Shown here in pieces: positions 1-8,123 of a stretch of DNA of 15,765 bases. Position 1 is the stretch's first letter. Each line of letters opens with the position of its first letter. Under the pieces are notes generated by a model. The model ran no database searches. It was not told where the DNA came from and saw only the letters and a list, made by a program, of their open reading frames with translations. Position numbers and translations under genes: made by a program. This DNA is from Desulfatibacillaceae bacterium (GTDB taxonomy: Bacteria; Desulfobacterota; Desulfobacteria; Desulfobacterales; Desulfatibacillaceae), in contig JASEHB010000004.1 of NCBI GenBank assembly GCA_030018745.1, forward strand, positions 1 to 15,765, written 5' to 3'.

Positions 1-1707
1 GCTGGAGTAAACGCCGCTAACGCTCTGCACAAGTGCCTTGTGGCGGCCCACCACCTTTTCTATGGCAAGGGATATTTCGCCCAGCGAGGCCCTGGCGCGG
101 GCTGCATCCACCGCCAGTTCCAGAAGGTTGCCTGTGCCTGTTTGGGCTGCGTTTGTGATGGCCTCAAGGCTCTGGCGCACCTTTGTTTCATCGCGCTGGT
201 TGCGGAGATTTTCAAGACGGGCGATCTGCCGCTCGCGCACTGCGGAGTTGTCCACCTCAAGGACCTCGACAGGGTCTTCGGAGTCGGGCCGGTACTTGTT
301 TACGCCCACGATTGTTTCCTTGCCAGAATCAATCCAGGCCTGGCGGCGGGCTGCGGCCTCCTCTATGCGCATTTTGGGCAGGCCCGTTTCAATAGCCTTT
401 GCCATGCCGCCAAGGGACTCTATTTCCTCAATGTGCGCCCAGGCCCTGCGTGCAAGCTGGTCTGTCAGGGCTTCAATGTAATAGGAGCCGCCCCAGGGGT
501 CAACGATTTTGCAGATGCCCGTTTCCTCCTGGAGAAAGAGCTGGGTGTTGCGGGCAATGCGCGCGGAAAAGTCCGTGGGCAGGGCGATAGCTTCATCCAG
601 GGAATTGGTGTGCAGGCTCTGGGTATGGCCCATGACTGCGGCCATTGCCTCAATGCAGGTGCGGGCCACATTGTTGTAAGGGTCCTGCTCTGTAAGGCTC
701 CAGCCCGAAGTCTGGGTGTGGGTTCGAAGCGCCAGGGACTTTTCGTTTTTGGGGTCAAAGCGCTTTATAAGCTTTGCCCAGAGCAGGCGCCCTGCCCGCA
801 GCTTTGCCACCTCCATAAAGTAGTTCATGCCAGTGCCCCAGAAAAAGGAGAGCCTGGGCGCGAAAACATCTATGCCAAGTCCCGACTCCACGCCGGTTTT
901 GACATACTGGTAGCCGTCTGCCAGGGTGTAGCCAAGCTCAATGTCCGCCGTGGCCCCGGCCTCCTGCATGTGGTAGCCTGAAATGCTTATGCTGTTGAAC
1001 TTGGGCATCTCCTGGGAGGTGTATCTGAAAATGTCGGAGATTATCCTCATGCTCGGTTCGGGCGGGTAGATATAGGTGTTGCGGACCATGTACTCTTTTA
1101 AAATGTCGTTCTGGATGGTGCCGGTGAGCTTTTCGTGGGAAACGCCCTGCTCCTCGGCAGCCACTATGTAAAAGGCCATTATGGGCAGAACCGCGCCGTT
1201 CATGGTCATGGAGACTGACATTTTATCCAGGGGAATGCCGTCGAAAAGGATTTTGGCATCCAGAATGGAGTCAACGGCAACGCCTGCCTTGCCCACATCG
1301 CCAAGCACCCGCTCGTGGTCCGAGTCATAGCCCCGGTGGGTGGCCAGATCAAAGGCGATTGAAAGGCCCATCTGCCCGGCCTCAAGGTTTCTGCGGTAAA
1401 AGGCGTTGGATTCCTCTGCCGAGGAAAAGCCAGCATACTGCCGCACAGTCCAGGGCCTCACAACATACATTGTGGGATAAGGCCCGCGCAGAAAAGGCGC
1501 AATGCCCGAAACAAAGCCAAGATGCCCCAAATCCTTGGTGTCATCCGCCGTGTACAGGGCTTTTACGGGGATCTGCTCGTTTGTAAGCCAGCTTGTTTCA
1601 ACAGCCTTTTTGGCCTTTTGACCCAGGGCCTTTTCCCATGCCTTCTTATCCGGCACGCTTTCCGTCCGCTTATATGCAATGGATGAAAAATCCGGAAAAT
1701 TACTCAT
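1..1707 (-). CDS. mutB: Methylmalonyl-CoA mutase large (catalytic) subunit, 3' end cut by window
   Basis: Adenosylcobalamin enzyme interconverting (R)-methylmalonyl-CoA and succinyl-CoA in the cytoplasm, for propionate oxidation or formation. Exactly 569 codons are visible from the ATG at 1707 with no stop, so the frame leaves the window. The family is usually about 710-740 residues, so the missing part should be the C-terminal B12-binding domain with its DxHxxG histidine. Visible family sequence includes YPTMYVVRPWTVRQYAGFS, AFDLATHRGYDSDH, SVSMTMNGAVLP, GTIQNDILKEYM, ISISGYHMQEAGA, RTHTQTSGWSLT and DPWGGSYYIE, all typical of the catalytic barrel. The ATG overlaps the 3' end of mutA by 8 bp (ATGAGTAA), and GGAG lies 6 nt upstream (1714-1717), implying translational coupling. 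Family assignment is very secure. The closely related isobutyryl-CoA and ethylmalonyl-CoA mutases are less likely, given the adjacent MutA-type small subunit. Confidence 0.96.
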   Translation of the reverse strand, partial: MSNFPDFSSIAYKRTESVPDKKAWEKALGQKAKKAVETSWLTNEQIPVKALYTADDTKDLGHLGFVSGIAPFLRGPYPTMYVVRPWTVRQYAGFSSAEESNAFYRRNLEAGQMGLSIAFDLATHRGYDSDHERVLGDVGKAGVAVDSILDAKILFDGIPLDKMSVSMTMNGAVLPIMAFYIVAAEEQGVSHEKLTGTIQNDILKEYMVRNTYIYPPEPSMRIISDIFRYTSQEMPKFNSISISGYHMQEAGATADIELGYTLADGYQYVKTGVESGLGIDVFAPRLSFFWGTGMNYFMEVAKLRAGRLLWAKLIKRFDPKNEKSLALRTHTQTSGWSLTEQDPYNNVARTCIEAMAAVMGHTQSLHTNSLDEAIALPTDFSARIARNTQLFLQEETGICKIVDPWGGSYYIEALTDQLARRAWAHIEEIESLGGMAKAIETGLPKMRIEEAAARRQAWIDSGKETIVGVNKYRPDSEDPVEVLEVDNSAVRERQIARLENLRNQRDETKVRQSLEAITNAAQTGTGNLLELAVDAARARASLGEISLAIEKVVGRHKALVQSVSGVYSS

Positions 1708-3838
1708 GGCTCACTCCGCATTTTTGCTGGATGTTTTTCACAGTTGTGTAGCAGTCCGCCCCCAGGTAGATTGCCCCGTCCAGGCCCGCATCCTTGTAGG
1801 CCTGCTCAAGCTCCTTGGCAGGCCTGCCTGCAAGCAAAACCGTGGAATTGGCCACAGCCTTTTTGAGAAGCGGCACAAGGGCAGGCACAACTTCAGGGTA
1901 AACCTTGTCTGTTGAGCAGATAACGGCAATGGCGGCCCCGGACTGGGCAAAGGCCTGGGCTGCTGCTGCCGGGTCTTCAAAGCCCTTGTTGCGGACCATT
2001 TCAAAACCGCCGGATGCAAAAAAGCCGGTGGAAAAATCCGCACGGGCCTTGTGCTGGGGAATGGGGCCGATGTTGGCAAGAAAAATTTTGGGCCTGCTGT
2101 TGCCTGTTGCCACAAAGGCATCCATGCTTTCGCGCAGTTTTTCAAAGGGCACGGCCCCCCGCTCGCATACCAGGGCCGGGGCTTTGGGGCCGGGCGCGGC
2201 ATTCCGGTAAAGTGCGGCTGTAACCCGGCCAAGGGTTGCCCCTGCCTTCACGGCAGCAAGGGCCTTTTCCATGTCCGGCGTTTGGCCAAGGGCTGCAAGG
2301 GCTGCATCTGCCTTTGCAGCATCCCGGCCTGTCCGGAAGCCTTTCAATGCCTTTGCCCGCGCTTCGGCCACCATTGCCGGGTCGCTGCCCGTGGGGGCAA
2401 GGGGTTTTTCGCCTGGGTTGGGGTGCAGGTTGGTGCCGATGAAGGATTCCTTGCGCTTGTAGAGGTCCTTTTTGCGGGCAAGGGCCGTGGCCTGGGCTGT
2501 CTGTGCGCAGAAGCCCTGCGTTATCGCCTTTGCCATGCCGCCCATTGCCTCCACCTGCCGGAAAAGCTCCCATGCCCTGGCGGCAATTTCATCGGTAAGG
2601 CTTTCCACGGCCCAGGAGCCGCCGGACGGGTCAATGGGCTGCACAAAGTGGCTTTCCTGCTGGAGAAGTATTTGCAGGTTGCGGGAAACCCTGCGGCTAA
2701 ACTCGCCTGCCGGCCTCACAGGCTCGTCAAAGGGCGCAGCCTCAATGGTATCGGCCCCGCCCATTGCCCCAGCAAAGACTTCCGTTGTGTTTCGCAGCAT
2801 GTTCACGAATGGGTCGTACTTTGTCTTTGTCCACCACGAGGTGCGGCCGTGGATGACCATGCGTTGAGCTGCCCCGCCTGCGCCGATGGCCTCCATCGCC
2901 TGGCTCCACACAAGGCGTGCGGCACGCAGCTTTGCTATTTCCATAAAAAAGTTGCGGCCAAGGGAAAATTCAAAGCCTATGGCCCTTGCAGCGTCATCCG
3001 CCGAAAACCCCCTCTCCACAAGCTGCCTTGCGTAAAAAACGCCTGTGGAAAGGGCAAAGCCAAGCTCCTCCACCGCACTTGCGCCTGCATTGTGGTAGGC
3101 AGAGGCATTAACCAGCACGGTGCGAAGGCCGGGCGCGTTTTTGCTTGCCCAGGCAGCAGTTGCGGCAAGCAGGTTGCAGGCATCCTCCAGGCTGACAGGC
3201 AGGCTGCCTTCAACAGCAAGCACGCCAAGGGGGTCTGCACCCACAATGCCGTTAAGGTCGGCTGTCGGGCGGCCCTGATTTTGCACAAAATCTGCAAGAA
3301 AGGCCAGAAGCCCCAGGCTGTTTGCCCCTGCATGGCAGATAAGGGGAAGATTGGCAAAATCCACGCTGTCAAAGGCAGCGGCAAAATCATTGGGGGTGCA
3401 TAGGGCCAGCCCGTCCGGGGCCTTGCCCGGAGCGGCGTCTGCATCCAGGCCATTGGCGGTGGTGCTGTCCAGCCCAAGGGTCAGGGCTGTCTGGCCTTTT
3501 TTCAAATCGTGGAGCAGAACCGTGTTAAAGGCCTGGGGCAGGGGATCGTCAAGCTTCTGGGCAATGCCCCAGGGCTTTTCCACAAAACCGGCTGGCCGCC
3601 CGTGACGCACAAAGGGCGCAAGGCCGGGCATGGACGCCGCATGGACAAGGGCCTCAACATCCTTTGGCCAGTACATGGGGGCAAGGGTTATTCCCTCATA
3701 GGTGGGAGTGAACACCTTTTTCTCAAAGGGCGCACCCTTGAGGCTTTCAATGGCCGCCTCTTTCCAGGTTTCATAATCTGTTGGCTCAAACTCGGAAAAC
3801 AGGTTCTTTTCCGCGTCCGGCCGTGGGCTTTCGGGCAT
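1700..3838 (-). CDS. mutA: Methylmalonyl-CoA mutase small subunit
   Basis: Non-catalytic partner of MutB in the heterodimeric bacterial mutase. The product is 712 residues from the ATG at 3838. That ATG is preceded by AGGAAGG with 8 nt spacing. A GTG at 3847 would add three residues (MKA) but overlaps the ribosome-binding site itself, so it is an unlikely start. The mutase barrel fold is recognisable (for example GRTSWWTKTKYDPFVNMLR and PIDPSGGSWAVE). The last 130 or so residues, from PKIFLANIGPIPQHK onward, resemble a B12-binding domain but lack the DxHxxG cobalt-ligand motif, as known for small subunits. The TAA stop lies inside the start of mutB, giving an 8-bp overlap, so the two are co-translated. 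It is transcribed away from gmhB. Confidence 0.95.
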   Translation of the reverse strand: MPESPRPDAEKNLFSEFEPTDYETWKEAAIESLKGAPFEKKVFTPTYEGITLAPMYWPKDVEALVHAASMPGLAPFVRHGRPAGFVEKPWGIAQKLDDPLPQAFNTVLLHDLKKGQTALTLGLDSTTANGLDADAAPGKAPDGLALCTPNDFAAAFDSVDFANLPLICHAGANSLGLLAFLADFVQNQGRPTADLNGIVGADPLGVLAVEGSLPVSLEDACNLLAATAAWASKNAPGLRTVLVNASAYHNAGASAVEELGFALSTGVFYARQLVERGFSADDAARAIGFEFSLGRNFFMEIAKLRAARLVWSQAMEAIGAGGAAQRMVIHGRTSWWTKTKYDPFVNMLRNTTEVFAGAMGGADTIEAAPFDEPVRPAGEFSRRVSRNLQILLQQESHFVQPIDPSGGSWAVESLTDEIAARAWELFRQVEAMGGMAKAITQGFCAQTAQATALARKKDLYKRKESFIGTNLHPNPGEKPLAPTGSDPAMVAEARAKALKGFRTGRDAAKADAALAALGQTPDMEKALAAVKAGATLGRVTAALYRNAAPGPKAPALVCERGAVPFEKLRESMDAFVATGNSRPKIFLANIGPIPQHKARADFSTGFFASGGFEMVRNKGFEDPAAAAQAFAQSGAAIAVICSTDKVYPEVVPALVPLLKKAVANSTVLLAGRPAKELEQAYKDAGLDGAIYLGADCYTTVKNIQQKCGVSHE

Positions 3839-3846
3839 GGCTTTCA

Positions 3847-3853
3847 CCTTCCT
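3847..3853 (-). promoter_or_regulatory. Ribosome-binding site of mutA
   Basis: AGGAAGG on the minus strand lies 8 nt before the ATG at 3838. Its last base is also the first base of the alternative GTG at 3847, so the site supports the ATG and argues against the GTG. Confidence 0.75.
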
Positions 3854-3921
3854 GCCTGGGGGTTAAAAAAAACAACCTGAATATGGCCAATATTTGTCTT
3901 TGTATTTTAAGATTTCATGCC

Positions 3922-3940
3922 GCTGATTTCTTCCATCAGC
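3922..3940. repeat. Small hairpin in the mutA 5' leader
   Basis: GCTGAT (3922-3927) and ATCAGC (3935-3940) form a perfect 6-bp stem with a 7-nt loop, about 85-100 nt upstream of the mutA ATG. It could be an mRNA leader structure or a protein site. No T-run follows it in the mutA reading direction, so it is not an intrinsic terminator for that transcript. Confidence 0.4.
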
Positions 3941-3972
3941 TTATTCCAGCAATTGATGTAATTTGCAATAGC

Positions 3973-3978
3973 ATAATA
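3973..3978 (-). promoter_or_regulatory. Candidate -10 element for mutAB
   Basis: TATTAT on the minus strand matches 5 of 6 bases of the sigma70 -10 consensus and would place transcription start near 3966, leaving a leader of about 130 nt. No good -35 hexamer is found 15-18 nt upstream. Instead the inverted repeat 3987-4018 covers that area, which would suit an activator-dependent or repressed promoter. This is a low-confidence prediction by eye. Confidence 0.3.
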
Positions 3979-3986
3979 AAGGGCAT

Positions 3987-4018
3987 CCGGCAAGAAAGGG
4001 GGAATTTTTATTTGCCGG
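3987..4018. repeat. Inverted repeat CCGGCAA-N18-TTGCCGG, possible operator
   Basis: Perfect 7-bp arms at 3987-3993 and 4012-4018 enclose 18 bp containing AAAGGGGGAATTTTTA. Centred near 4002, the repeat would overlap the -35 area of the candidate mutAB promoter. A dimeric regulator site is possible; an extruded or RNA hairpin with an 18-nt loop is less likely. No regulator gene is adjacent. Confidence 0.4.
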
Positions 4019-4103
4019 GAAATGACGGAAGCTGTTGCACAAAAAATCTAATTCTGCCATTTAATATGCTGATTTGGCTTGATAAAACACAAAGATTGCG
4101 CTA

Positions 4104-4133
4104 TTGACCTTTTTGAACCCTGGTTTTTACAAA
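4104..4133 (+). promoter_or_regulatory. Candidate sigma70 promoter for gmhB-recD2
   Basis: TTGACC (4104-4109, 5/6 match to -35) and TACAAA (4128-4133, 4/6 match to -10) are separated by 18 bp. The predicted start of transcription near 4140 would give a leader of about 15 nt before the gmhB ATG at 4155. Found by eye, not tested. Confidence 0.45.
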
Positions 4134-4154
4134 CAATCATTGAAGCAGGCAGAC

Positions 4155-4712
4155 ATGAAAGCGGTTTTTTTGGACAGGGACGGGGTGATAAACCGTGACT
4201 CGCCCGATTACATAAAGAGCTGGGACGAGTTTGAGTTTCTGCCGTCCAGCAGGCAGGCCATTGCTTTGCTGTGCAAGGCGGGCCTTGATGTTTTTGTGGT
4301 GACAAACCAGTCTGTCATCAACAGGGGCATGGTGAGCCGTAAAACCTTGGAGGATATGCACAAACGCATGGCGGCAGGAATAGAAGATGCAGGAGGGCGC
4401 ATAAAGGATATATTTTATTGCCCCCACAGGCCCGAAGATGACTGCAACTGCCGCAAACCTGCGCCGGGGCTTATTTTGCAGGCACTGGCAAAGCATGGCA
4501 TAATGCCTGTTGATGCCGTAATGGTGGGCGACAGCCTAAAGGACATGGAGGCAGCCAACCAGGCAGGCCTTGAAAGGGCAGTTCTTGTGAGAACGGGCAA
4601 TGGCTGGCAGGCCCAGCACCAGTATGCAAAGCTTGGCCTTAAGGTGGATTTTGTTGCGGATGACCTTTTGGAAGCCGCCCGATGGATATGCTCTCTGGGC
4701 AGGCAAGGGTGA
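4155..4712 (+). CDS. gmhB: D-glycero-D-manno-heptose 1,7-bisphosphate 7-phosphatase (HAD family)
   Basis: Cytoplasmic phosphatase that removes the 7-phosphate of heptose bisphosphate in ADP-heptose synthesis for LPS inner core. The ATG at 4155 gives 185 residues starting MKAVFLDRDGVIN, the usual GmhB start and length. HAD motif I supplies D7 and D9, motif II is TNQS (50-53), K101 is the conserved lysine and GDS (125-127) is the acidic motif. The zinc loop C89-x-H91 and C97-x-C99 is complete, as in GmhB and the HisB N-terminal domain. HisB is excluded as a whole because no imidazoleglycerol-phosphate dehydratase domain follows. An in-frame TTG at 4104 coincides with the promoter candidate and was not used. 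The Shine-Dalgarno is weak (AGG 4147-4149, 5 nt spacing). recD2 starts 3 nt after the stop, so the two are probably co-transcribed. Confidence 0.92.
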   Translation: MKAVFLDRDGVINRDSPDYIKSWDEFEFLPSSRQAIALLCKAGLDVFVVTNQSVINRGMVSRKTLEDMHKRMAAGIEDAGGRIKDIFYCPHRPEDDCNCRKPAPGLILQALAKHGIMPVDAVMVGDSLKDMEAANQAGLERAVLVRTGNGWQAQHQYAKLGLKVDFVADDLLEAARWICSLGRQG

Positions 4713-4715
4713 ATT

Positions 4716-6899
4716 ATGCCCAAGATTGAAGGCCGGGTTTGCAGCATAACCTATTTTAATGAGGAAAACCTCTTTGTAATAGCGAGGCTGGACACCAAGG
4801 AAGGCATTGTGCCCATTCTTGGCAGCCTTGGCCGCCTGAATGTGGGCGAGCGCCTTCGCCTGGAGGGCCGATGGGAAACCCACGACCGCTTTGGCGAGCA
4901 ATTCAGGGTGGAGTCATATTCTGTAATCATGCCCGGAACCCTTGACGGAATAAAGGAGTACCTGGGTTCAGGCATGATAAAGGGCATAGGCCCGGCACTG
5001 GCTTCGCGAGTTGTGGATTATTTTGGCGAGGATACCATCACCATTCTGGACACAGAGCCAAAAAGGCTCCTCAATGTTCATGGAATAGGCCCTTCCACAT
5101 TAAAGACCATCATGGAGGACTGGCAGGAAAAGCGCACCCAGCGCGAAACCATGATGTTTCTGTCCTCACATGGCATAGGCCCCGGCCTCAGCTCCAGAAT
5201 TTTTGAAGCATACGGCCCCAATGCAGCAGCGGTATTGCGGGAAAACCCTTATCGCCTTGCTCTTGAGGTTAGCGGCTTTGGCTTTGCCACGGCAGATGCC
5301 ATAGGCTCAAAGCTTGGCATTCCCAAGGATGCCCCGGCCCGCATGGATGCCGGCGTTCTTCACGCTTTAGGCGAATCCGCATCTGACGGGCATTTCTACC
5401 TGCCCCAACAAGAGTTGGCAAGGCAGGCTGCCAATCTACTTGATGCAGATGAATCAGTTATCCAAGAAGCCATATCCCGGCTTGCAGGCCGGGACGCAGT
5501 CATTCTGGACAGGCAGAATTCCCCGCAGGAGCCGGATGTTTACCTGCCCGCCTTTTTCCATGTTGAAAGGGGGCTGGCACGGCGCATAAGGGCTTTTTTG
5601 TCCGTGCCATTCAAGGGCCTTTCCCTGACAGATAAGGACATCCTTGAAAAAGTCCACAACCGGCTGGCCATAGCCCTTTCGGACCAGCAGCTTGAGGTGG
5701 CCCACAAGGTTACTCAAAACCGCTTTTCCGTAATCACCGGGGGGCCGGGTACAGGCAAAACAACCCTGGTGCGCTCCATTTTGCAGCTTTACGATGCCGC
5801 GGGCCAGAGGGTTATGCTGGCTGCGCCCACAGGCCGGGCCGCCAAGCGCCTTGGGGAGGTGACCGGCCGCGAGGCCACAACCATACACCGGCTTTTGCAC
5901 TACGATTTTATGCGGGACACCTTTTTGAAAAACGAGGACGACCCGCTGGATACTGAAGTTGTCATCATTGACGAGGCCAGCATGGTGGACACATTTTTGG
6001 CATTCCACCTGCAAAGGGCCATTCCCATGACCGCCGTGCTCATCCTTGTGGGAGATGTGTCCCAGCTCCCGCCTGTTGGGCCGGGCAACGCATTAAAAGA
6101 CATCATTGCATCGGGCCTTGTGCCGGTTTTCAAACTTTCGCGCATATTCCGCCAGGTGGCAAAAAGCCTTATTGTGCAGAATGCCCACAGGGTGAACCAG
6201 GGCTTGGATCTTCTTCTGGAAGCCCCAGGGCAGGAAGCTGCCCAAAATGGAGAAAGCCAAAATGAGCGCCCGGATTTTTACTTCATTGCAGAGGAAAACC
6301 CGCAACACCTTGTGAACAAAACCCTTGCCCTTTGCAAGGAGCGCATTCCATCAGCCTTTGGGCTGGACCCCATGACCCAAATCCAGGTGCTTACCCCCAT
6401 GCACAAAGGCCCTGCTGGCACCATAAACCTCAACAATGCCTTGCAGGAGGCCCTTAACCCGGCAAAGTTTTACATAGAGAAAATGGGCCGCCGCCTGAAA
6501 GTTGGCGACAAGGTGATGCAGCTTAAAAACAACTACTCAAAGGAGGTTTTTAACGGAGACATAGGAACCATAAAAAGCATTGAGGCTGATGAAGGCCTGC
6601 TCACCGTTGCCTATGATAACCAGATTGTAGGCTACTCCTTTGCCGAGCTTGATGAAATCACCCTGGCTTACGCCATATCCGTGCACAAGAGCCAGGGTTC
6701 GGAATATCCGGCTGTCATTCTGCTGCTTTCCACCAGCCACTTTGTCATGCTTCAGCGCAACCTTCTTTACACGGGCATAACCCGCGCCAAGCAACTGCTT
6801 GTGCTTGTTGGCAGCCCAAAGGCCGTGAGCATTGCCATTGCAAACAACACACCCTCCCTGCGCCGCACCCGCCTTACCCAAAGGCTGCAACAGGAATAA
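4716..6899 (+). CDS. recD2: RecD2-type ATP-dependent 5'-3' DNA helicase
   Basis: Superfamily 1B helicase of 727 residues, the usual length for RecD2, which acts in DNA repair outside a RecBCD complex. The N-terminal OB-like part (about 1-75) is followed by helix-hairpin-helix segments (GIGP at 90-93, 123-126 and 153-156). The motor contains Walker A GGPGTGKT (342-349), Walker B IIDEAS (417-422), motif III GDVSQLPPVGPG (446-457), VHKSQGSEYP (656-665) and the motif VI region YTGITRAK (685-692). The long N-terminal extension separates it from RecD of RecBCD, and no recB or recC is nearby. AAGGGTG stands 4 nt before the ATG, overlapping the gmhB stop, which suggests coupling. It converges with the signalling operon 54 bp downstream. 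A role in replication-stress repair is inferred from the family. Confidence 0.94.
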   Translation: MPKIEGRVCSITYFNEENLFVIARLDTKEGIVPILGSLGRLNVGERLRLEGRWETHDRFGEQFRVESYSVIMPGTLDGIKEYLGSGMIKGIGPALASRVVDYFGEDTITILDTEPKRLLNVHGIGPSTLKTIMEDWQEKRTQRETMMFLSSHGIGPGLSSRIFEAYGPNAAAVLRENPYRLALEVSGFGFATADAIGSKLGIPKDAPARMDAGVLHALGESASDGHFYLPQQELARQAANLLDADESVIQEAISRLAGRDAVILDRQNSPQEPDVYLPAFFHVERGLARRIRAFLSVPFKGLSLTDKDILEKVHNRLAIALSDQQLEVAHKVTQNRFSVITGGPGTGKTTLVRSILQLYDAAGQRVMLAAPTGRAAKRLGEVTGREATTIHRLLHYDFMRDTFLKNEDDPLDTEVVIIDEASMVDTFLAFHLQRAIPMTAVLILVGDVSQLPPVGPGNALKDIIASGLVPVFKLSRIFRQVAKSLIVQNAHRVNQGLDLLLEAPGQEAAQNGESQNERPDFYFIAEENPQHLVNKTLALCKERIPSAFGLDPMTQIQVLTPMHKGPAGTINLNNALQEALNPAKFYIEKMGRRLKVGDKVMQLKNNYSKEVFNGDIGTIKSIEADEGLLTVAYDNQIVGYSFAELDEITLAYAISVHKSQGSEYPAVILLLSTSHFVMLQRNLLYTGITRAKQLLVLVGSPKAVSIAIANNTPSLRRTRLTQRLQQE

Positions 6900-6953
6900 G
6901 AGGCCAGGCTGCCGCTGCAAAGCAACCGCAAAAAGAAATTTTGCAATCTGCTC

Positions 6954-8123
6954 TCAAACTTTTTGACCATTTAAAGTTTCAGGGTTTTCATGTTTTATTT
7001 CTTCGGGCAGAATTTGAGGAAGTTTTATGGAGAACCGCGAGCCTCTTCCGGAATGGGAATCCACGCTTATGGACCCGCCATGCTGCTCAACGATTTTTTT
7101 TGAGATGAAAAGGCCAAAGCCAGTCCCCTTTTTGCCCTTTGTGGAGAAAAAAAGCGTGAAAAGCCGGGCCATGGTGTCCCCGTCCATGCCTATGCCGTTG
7201 TCGGCGACCTCAAACACGATAAAGCCCTTTTCCTCCTTTACCTTAAGGCTTACCCTGTGCTCCTTTTTGGTATCCTTGAGGCAGGCGTCAACCGCGTTGT
7301 CTATTATGTTTATGAGTGCAGAATGGAGAAGTCCCGAATCCATCTCCGCCCTTTTTACTTCTGGACCCATGTTCCATTCAAAACGGATGCCGGTATCCTT
7401 TATCTTCCTTTCAACAACGCTTGCCAGATCCTTCACAAAGCCTGCAACATCAACGGCCTCCCATTCCAGGCTCCTGTTTTTGGCATAGAGCAGAATGTCC
7501 AAAACCAGCCTGCGGATTTTGTCCGCCACACCCTTTATCACATCCAAATTCTGGTCCACCTCTTTTGTATTGCCTTCCTTGATGGCGCATTCCAGCATGT
7601 AAAGGCCCCCGTCCAGGCCTGTTAAAAGCCCCTTTATGCTGTGGGATATGGAACCTATCATCACACCTAGCTGGGAGAGGTGATCTTGAAGCTCAAGCTT
7701 TTCCTGAAGGAGCCTTTCCAGGTTCTGGGTGTATTCCTTGAGCATCTGCCGGGTGACTATGCGCTCCCTGGCGCGGTTCAAGGCAACCTCCAGGGCTTCA
7801 ATGCGTATGGGCTTGGTGATAAAATCCGTGGCCTGGCTTTTTAAGCTCTTAATGGCAAGATCCATGTCCCCGTGGCCGGTTATCATTATGACTTCCGCCT
7901 CCGGGTTTATGCGCTTTATGCGGTTTAAAAGCTCAATGCCATCCATTGCAGGCATTTTTATATCCGCAATGGTTATGGGGGTCGGCGACTGTCCATAAAT
8001 CTCAAGAGCTTTTTCGCCGTTTTCAGCAGTCAGGACTTTGTAGCCCGCATCCAGAAGAAAAATCTCCAGGGTTTCGCGGATATCCGCCTCGTCATCCACT
8101 ATTAAAATGGGTCCGTCTTTCAT
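6954..8123 (-). CDS. Soluble receiver-histidine kinase hybrid (REC-HK)
   Basis: A 389-residue cytoplasmic protein with no membrane segment. Residues about 4-120 are a receiver domain with the acidic pocket D10-D11, phosphoacceptor D54 (ADIKMP), T82 and K104. A coiled linker (about 120-150) leads to a dimerisation/H-box region with SHSIKG, H161 being the likely phosphorylated histidine. The ATPase part shows NIIDNAVDA (N-box), DNGIGMD (G1), LFFSTKG (F-box) and GTGFGLFISKKIVEQHGG (G2). The order, receiver first and kinase second, fits a phosphorelay middleman whose kinase is controlled by its own receiver. The ATG at 8123 overlaps the stop of the upstream kinase by 4 bp (ATGA), with AAAAGG 7 nt before it, so the two are co-translated. 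No DNA-binding domain is present. Its downstream target is unknown; the HdrA receiver is a candidate by inference. Confidence 0.92.
   Translation of the reverse strand: MKDGPILIVDDEADIRETLEIFLLDAGYKVLTAENGEKALEIYGQSPTPITIADIKMPAMDGIELLNRIKRINPEAEVIMITGHGDMDLAIKSLKSQATDFITKPIRIEALEVALNRARERIVTRQMLKEYTQNLERLLQEKLELQDHLSQLGVMIGSISHSIKGLLTGLDGGLYMLECAIKEGNTKEVDQNLDVIKGVADKIRRLVLDILLYAKNRSLEWEAVDVAGFVKDLASVVERKIKDTGIRFEWNMGPEVKRAEMDSGLLHSALINIIDNAVDACLKDTKKEHRVSLKVKEEKGFIVFEVADNGIGMDGDTMARLFTLFFSTKGKKGTGFGLFISKKIVEQHGGSISVDSHSGRGSRFSIKLPQILPEEIKHENPETLNGQKV

Larger units (their letters stand above)
3839..4154. other. Divergent intergenic control region between mutA and gmhB
   Basis: This 316-bp AT-richer stretch separates the divergent mutAB and gmhB-recD2 units and contains no convincing gene. 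It holds the mutA ribosome-binding site, a GCTGAT/ATCAGC hairpin (3922-3940), a CCGGCAA/TTGCCGG inverted repeat (3987-4018), a TATTAT candidate -10 for mutA and a TTGACC/TACAAA promoter candidate for gmhB. An imperfect palindrome around TGGCCA (3880-3894, outer arms AATAT and ATATT) lies in the mutA leader. No cobalamin riboswitch was recognised. Confidence 0.7.

Noticed and set aside
40..981. Plus-strand open frame of 313 codons opposite mutB
   Set aside because: Shadow of the conserved mutB frame, which reads through the whole stretch with family motifs.
2051..3403. Long plus-strand open frame (450 codons) opposite mutA
   Set aside because: Antisense shadow of a clearly recognised MutA gene in GC-biased coding sequence; the translation has no domain features.
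3839..3966. Cobalamin riboswitch in the mutA leader
   Set aside because: The leader is too short (about 130 nt), and I could not find a B12-box-like conserved core; only a small hairpin is present.
3781..4107. 108-residue plus-strand frame across the mutA 5' end and the intergenic region
   Set aside because: It starts antisense to mutA, has no recognisable domain or ribosome-binding site, and low-complexity content; treated as chance.
4104..4154. TTG at 4104 as the start of gmhB (17 extra residues)
   Set aside because: The protein family begins at MKAVFLDRDGVIN (ATG 4155), and the TTG coincides with a good -35 hexamer.
6928..6944. GCAAAA-N5-TTTTGC hairpin between the convergent recD2 and REC-HK genes, as a terminator
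   Set aside because: The stem is short and A-T rich, and no T-run follows on either strand; not a convincing intrinsic terminator for either gene.
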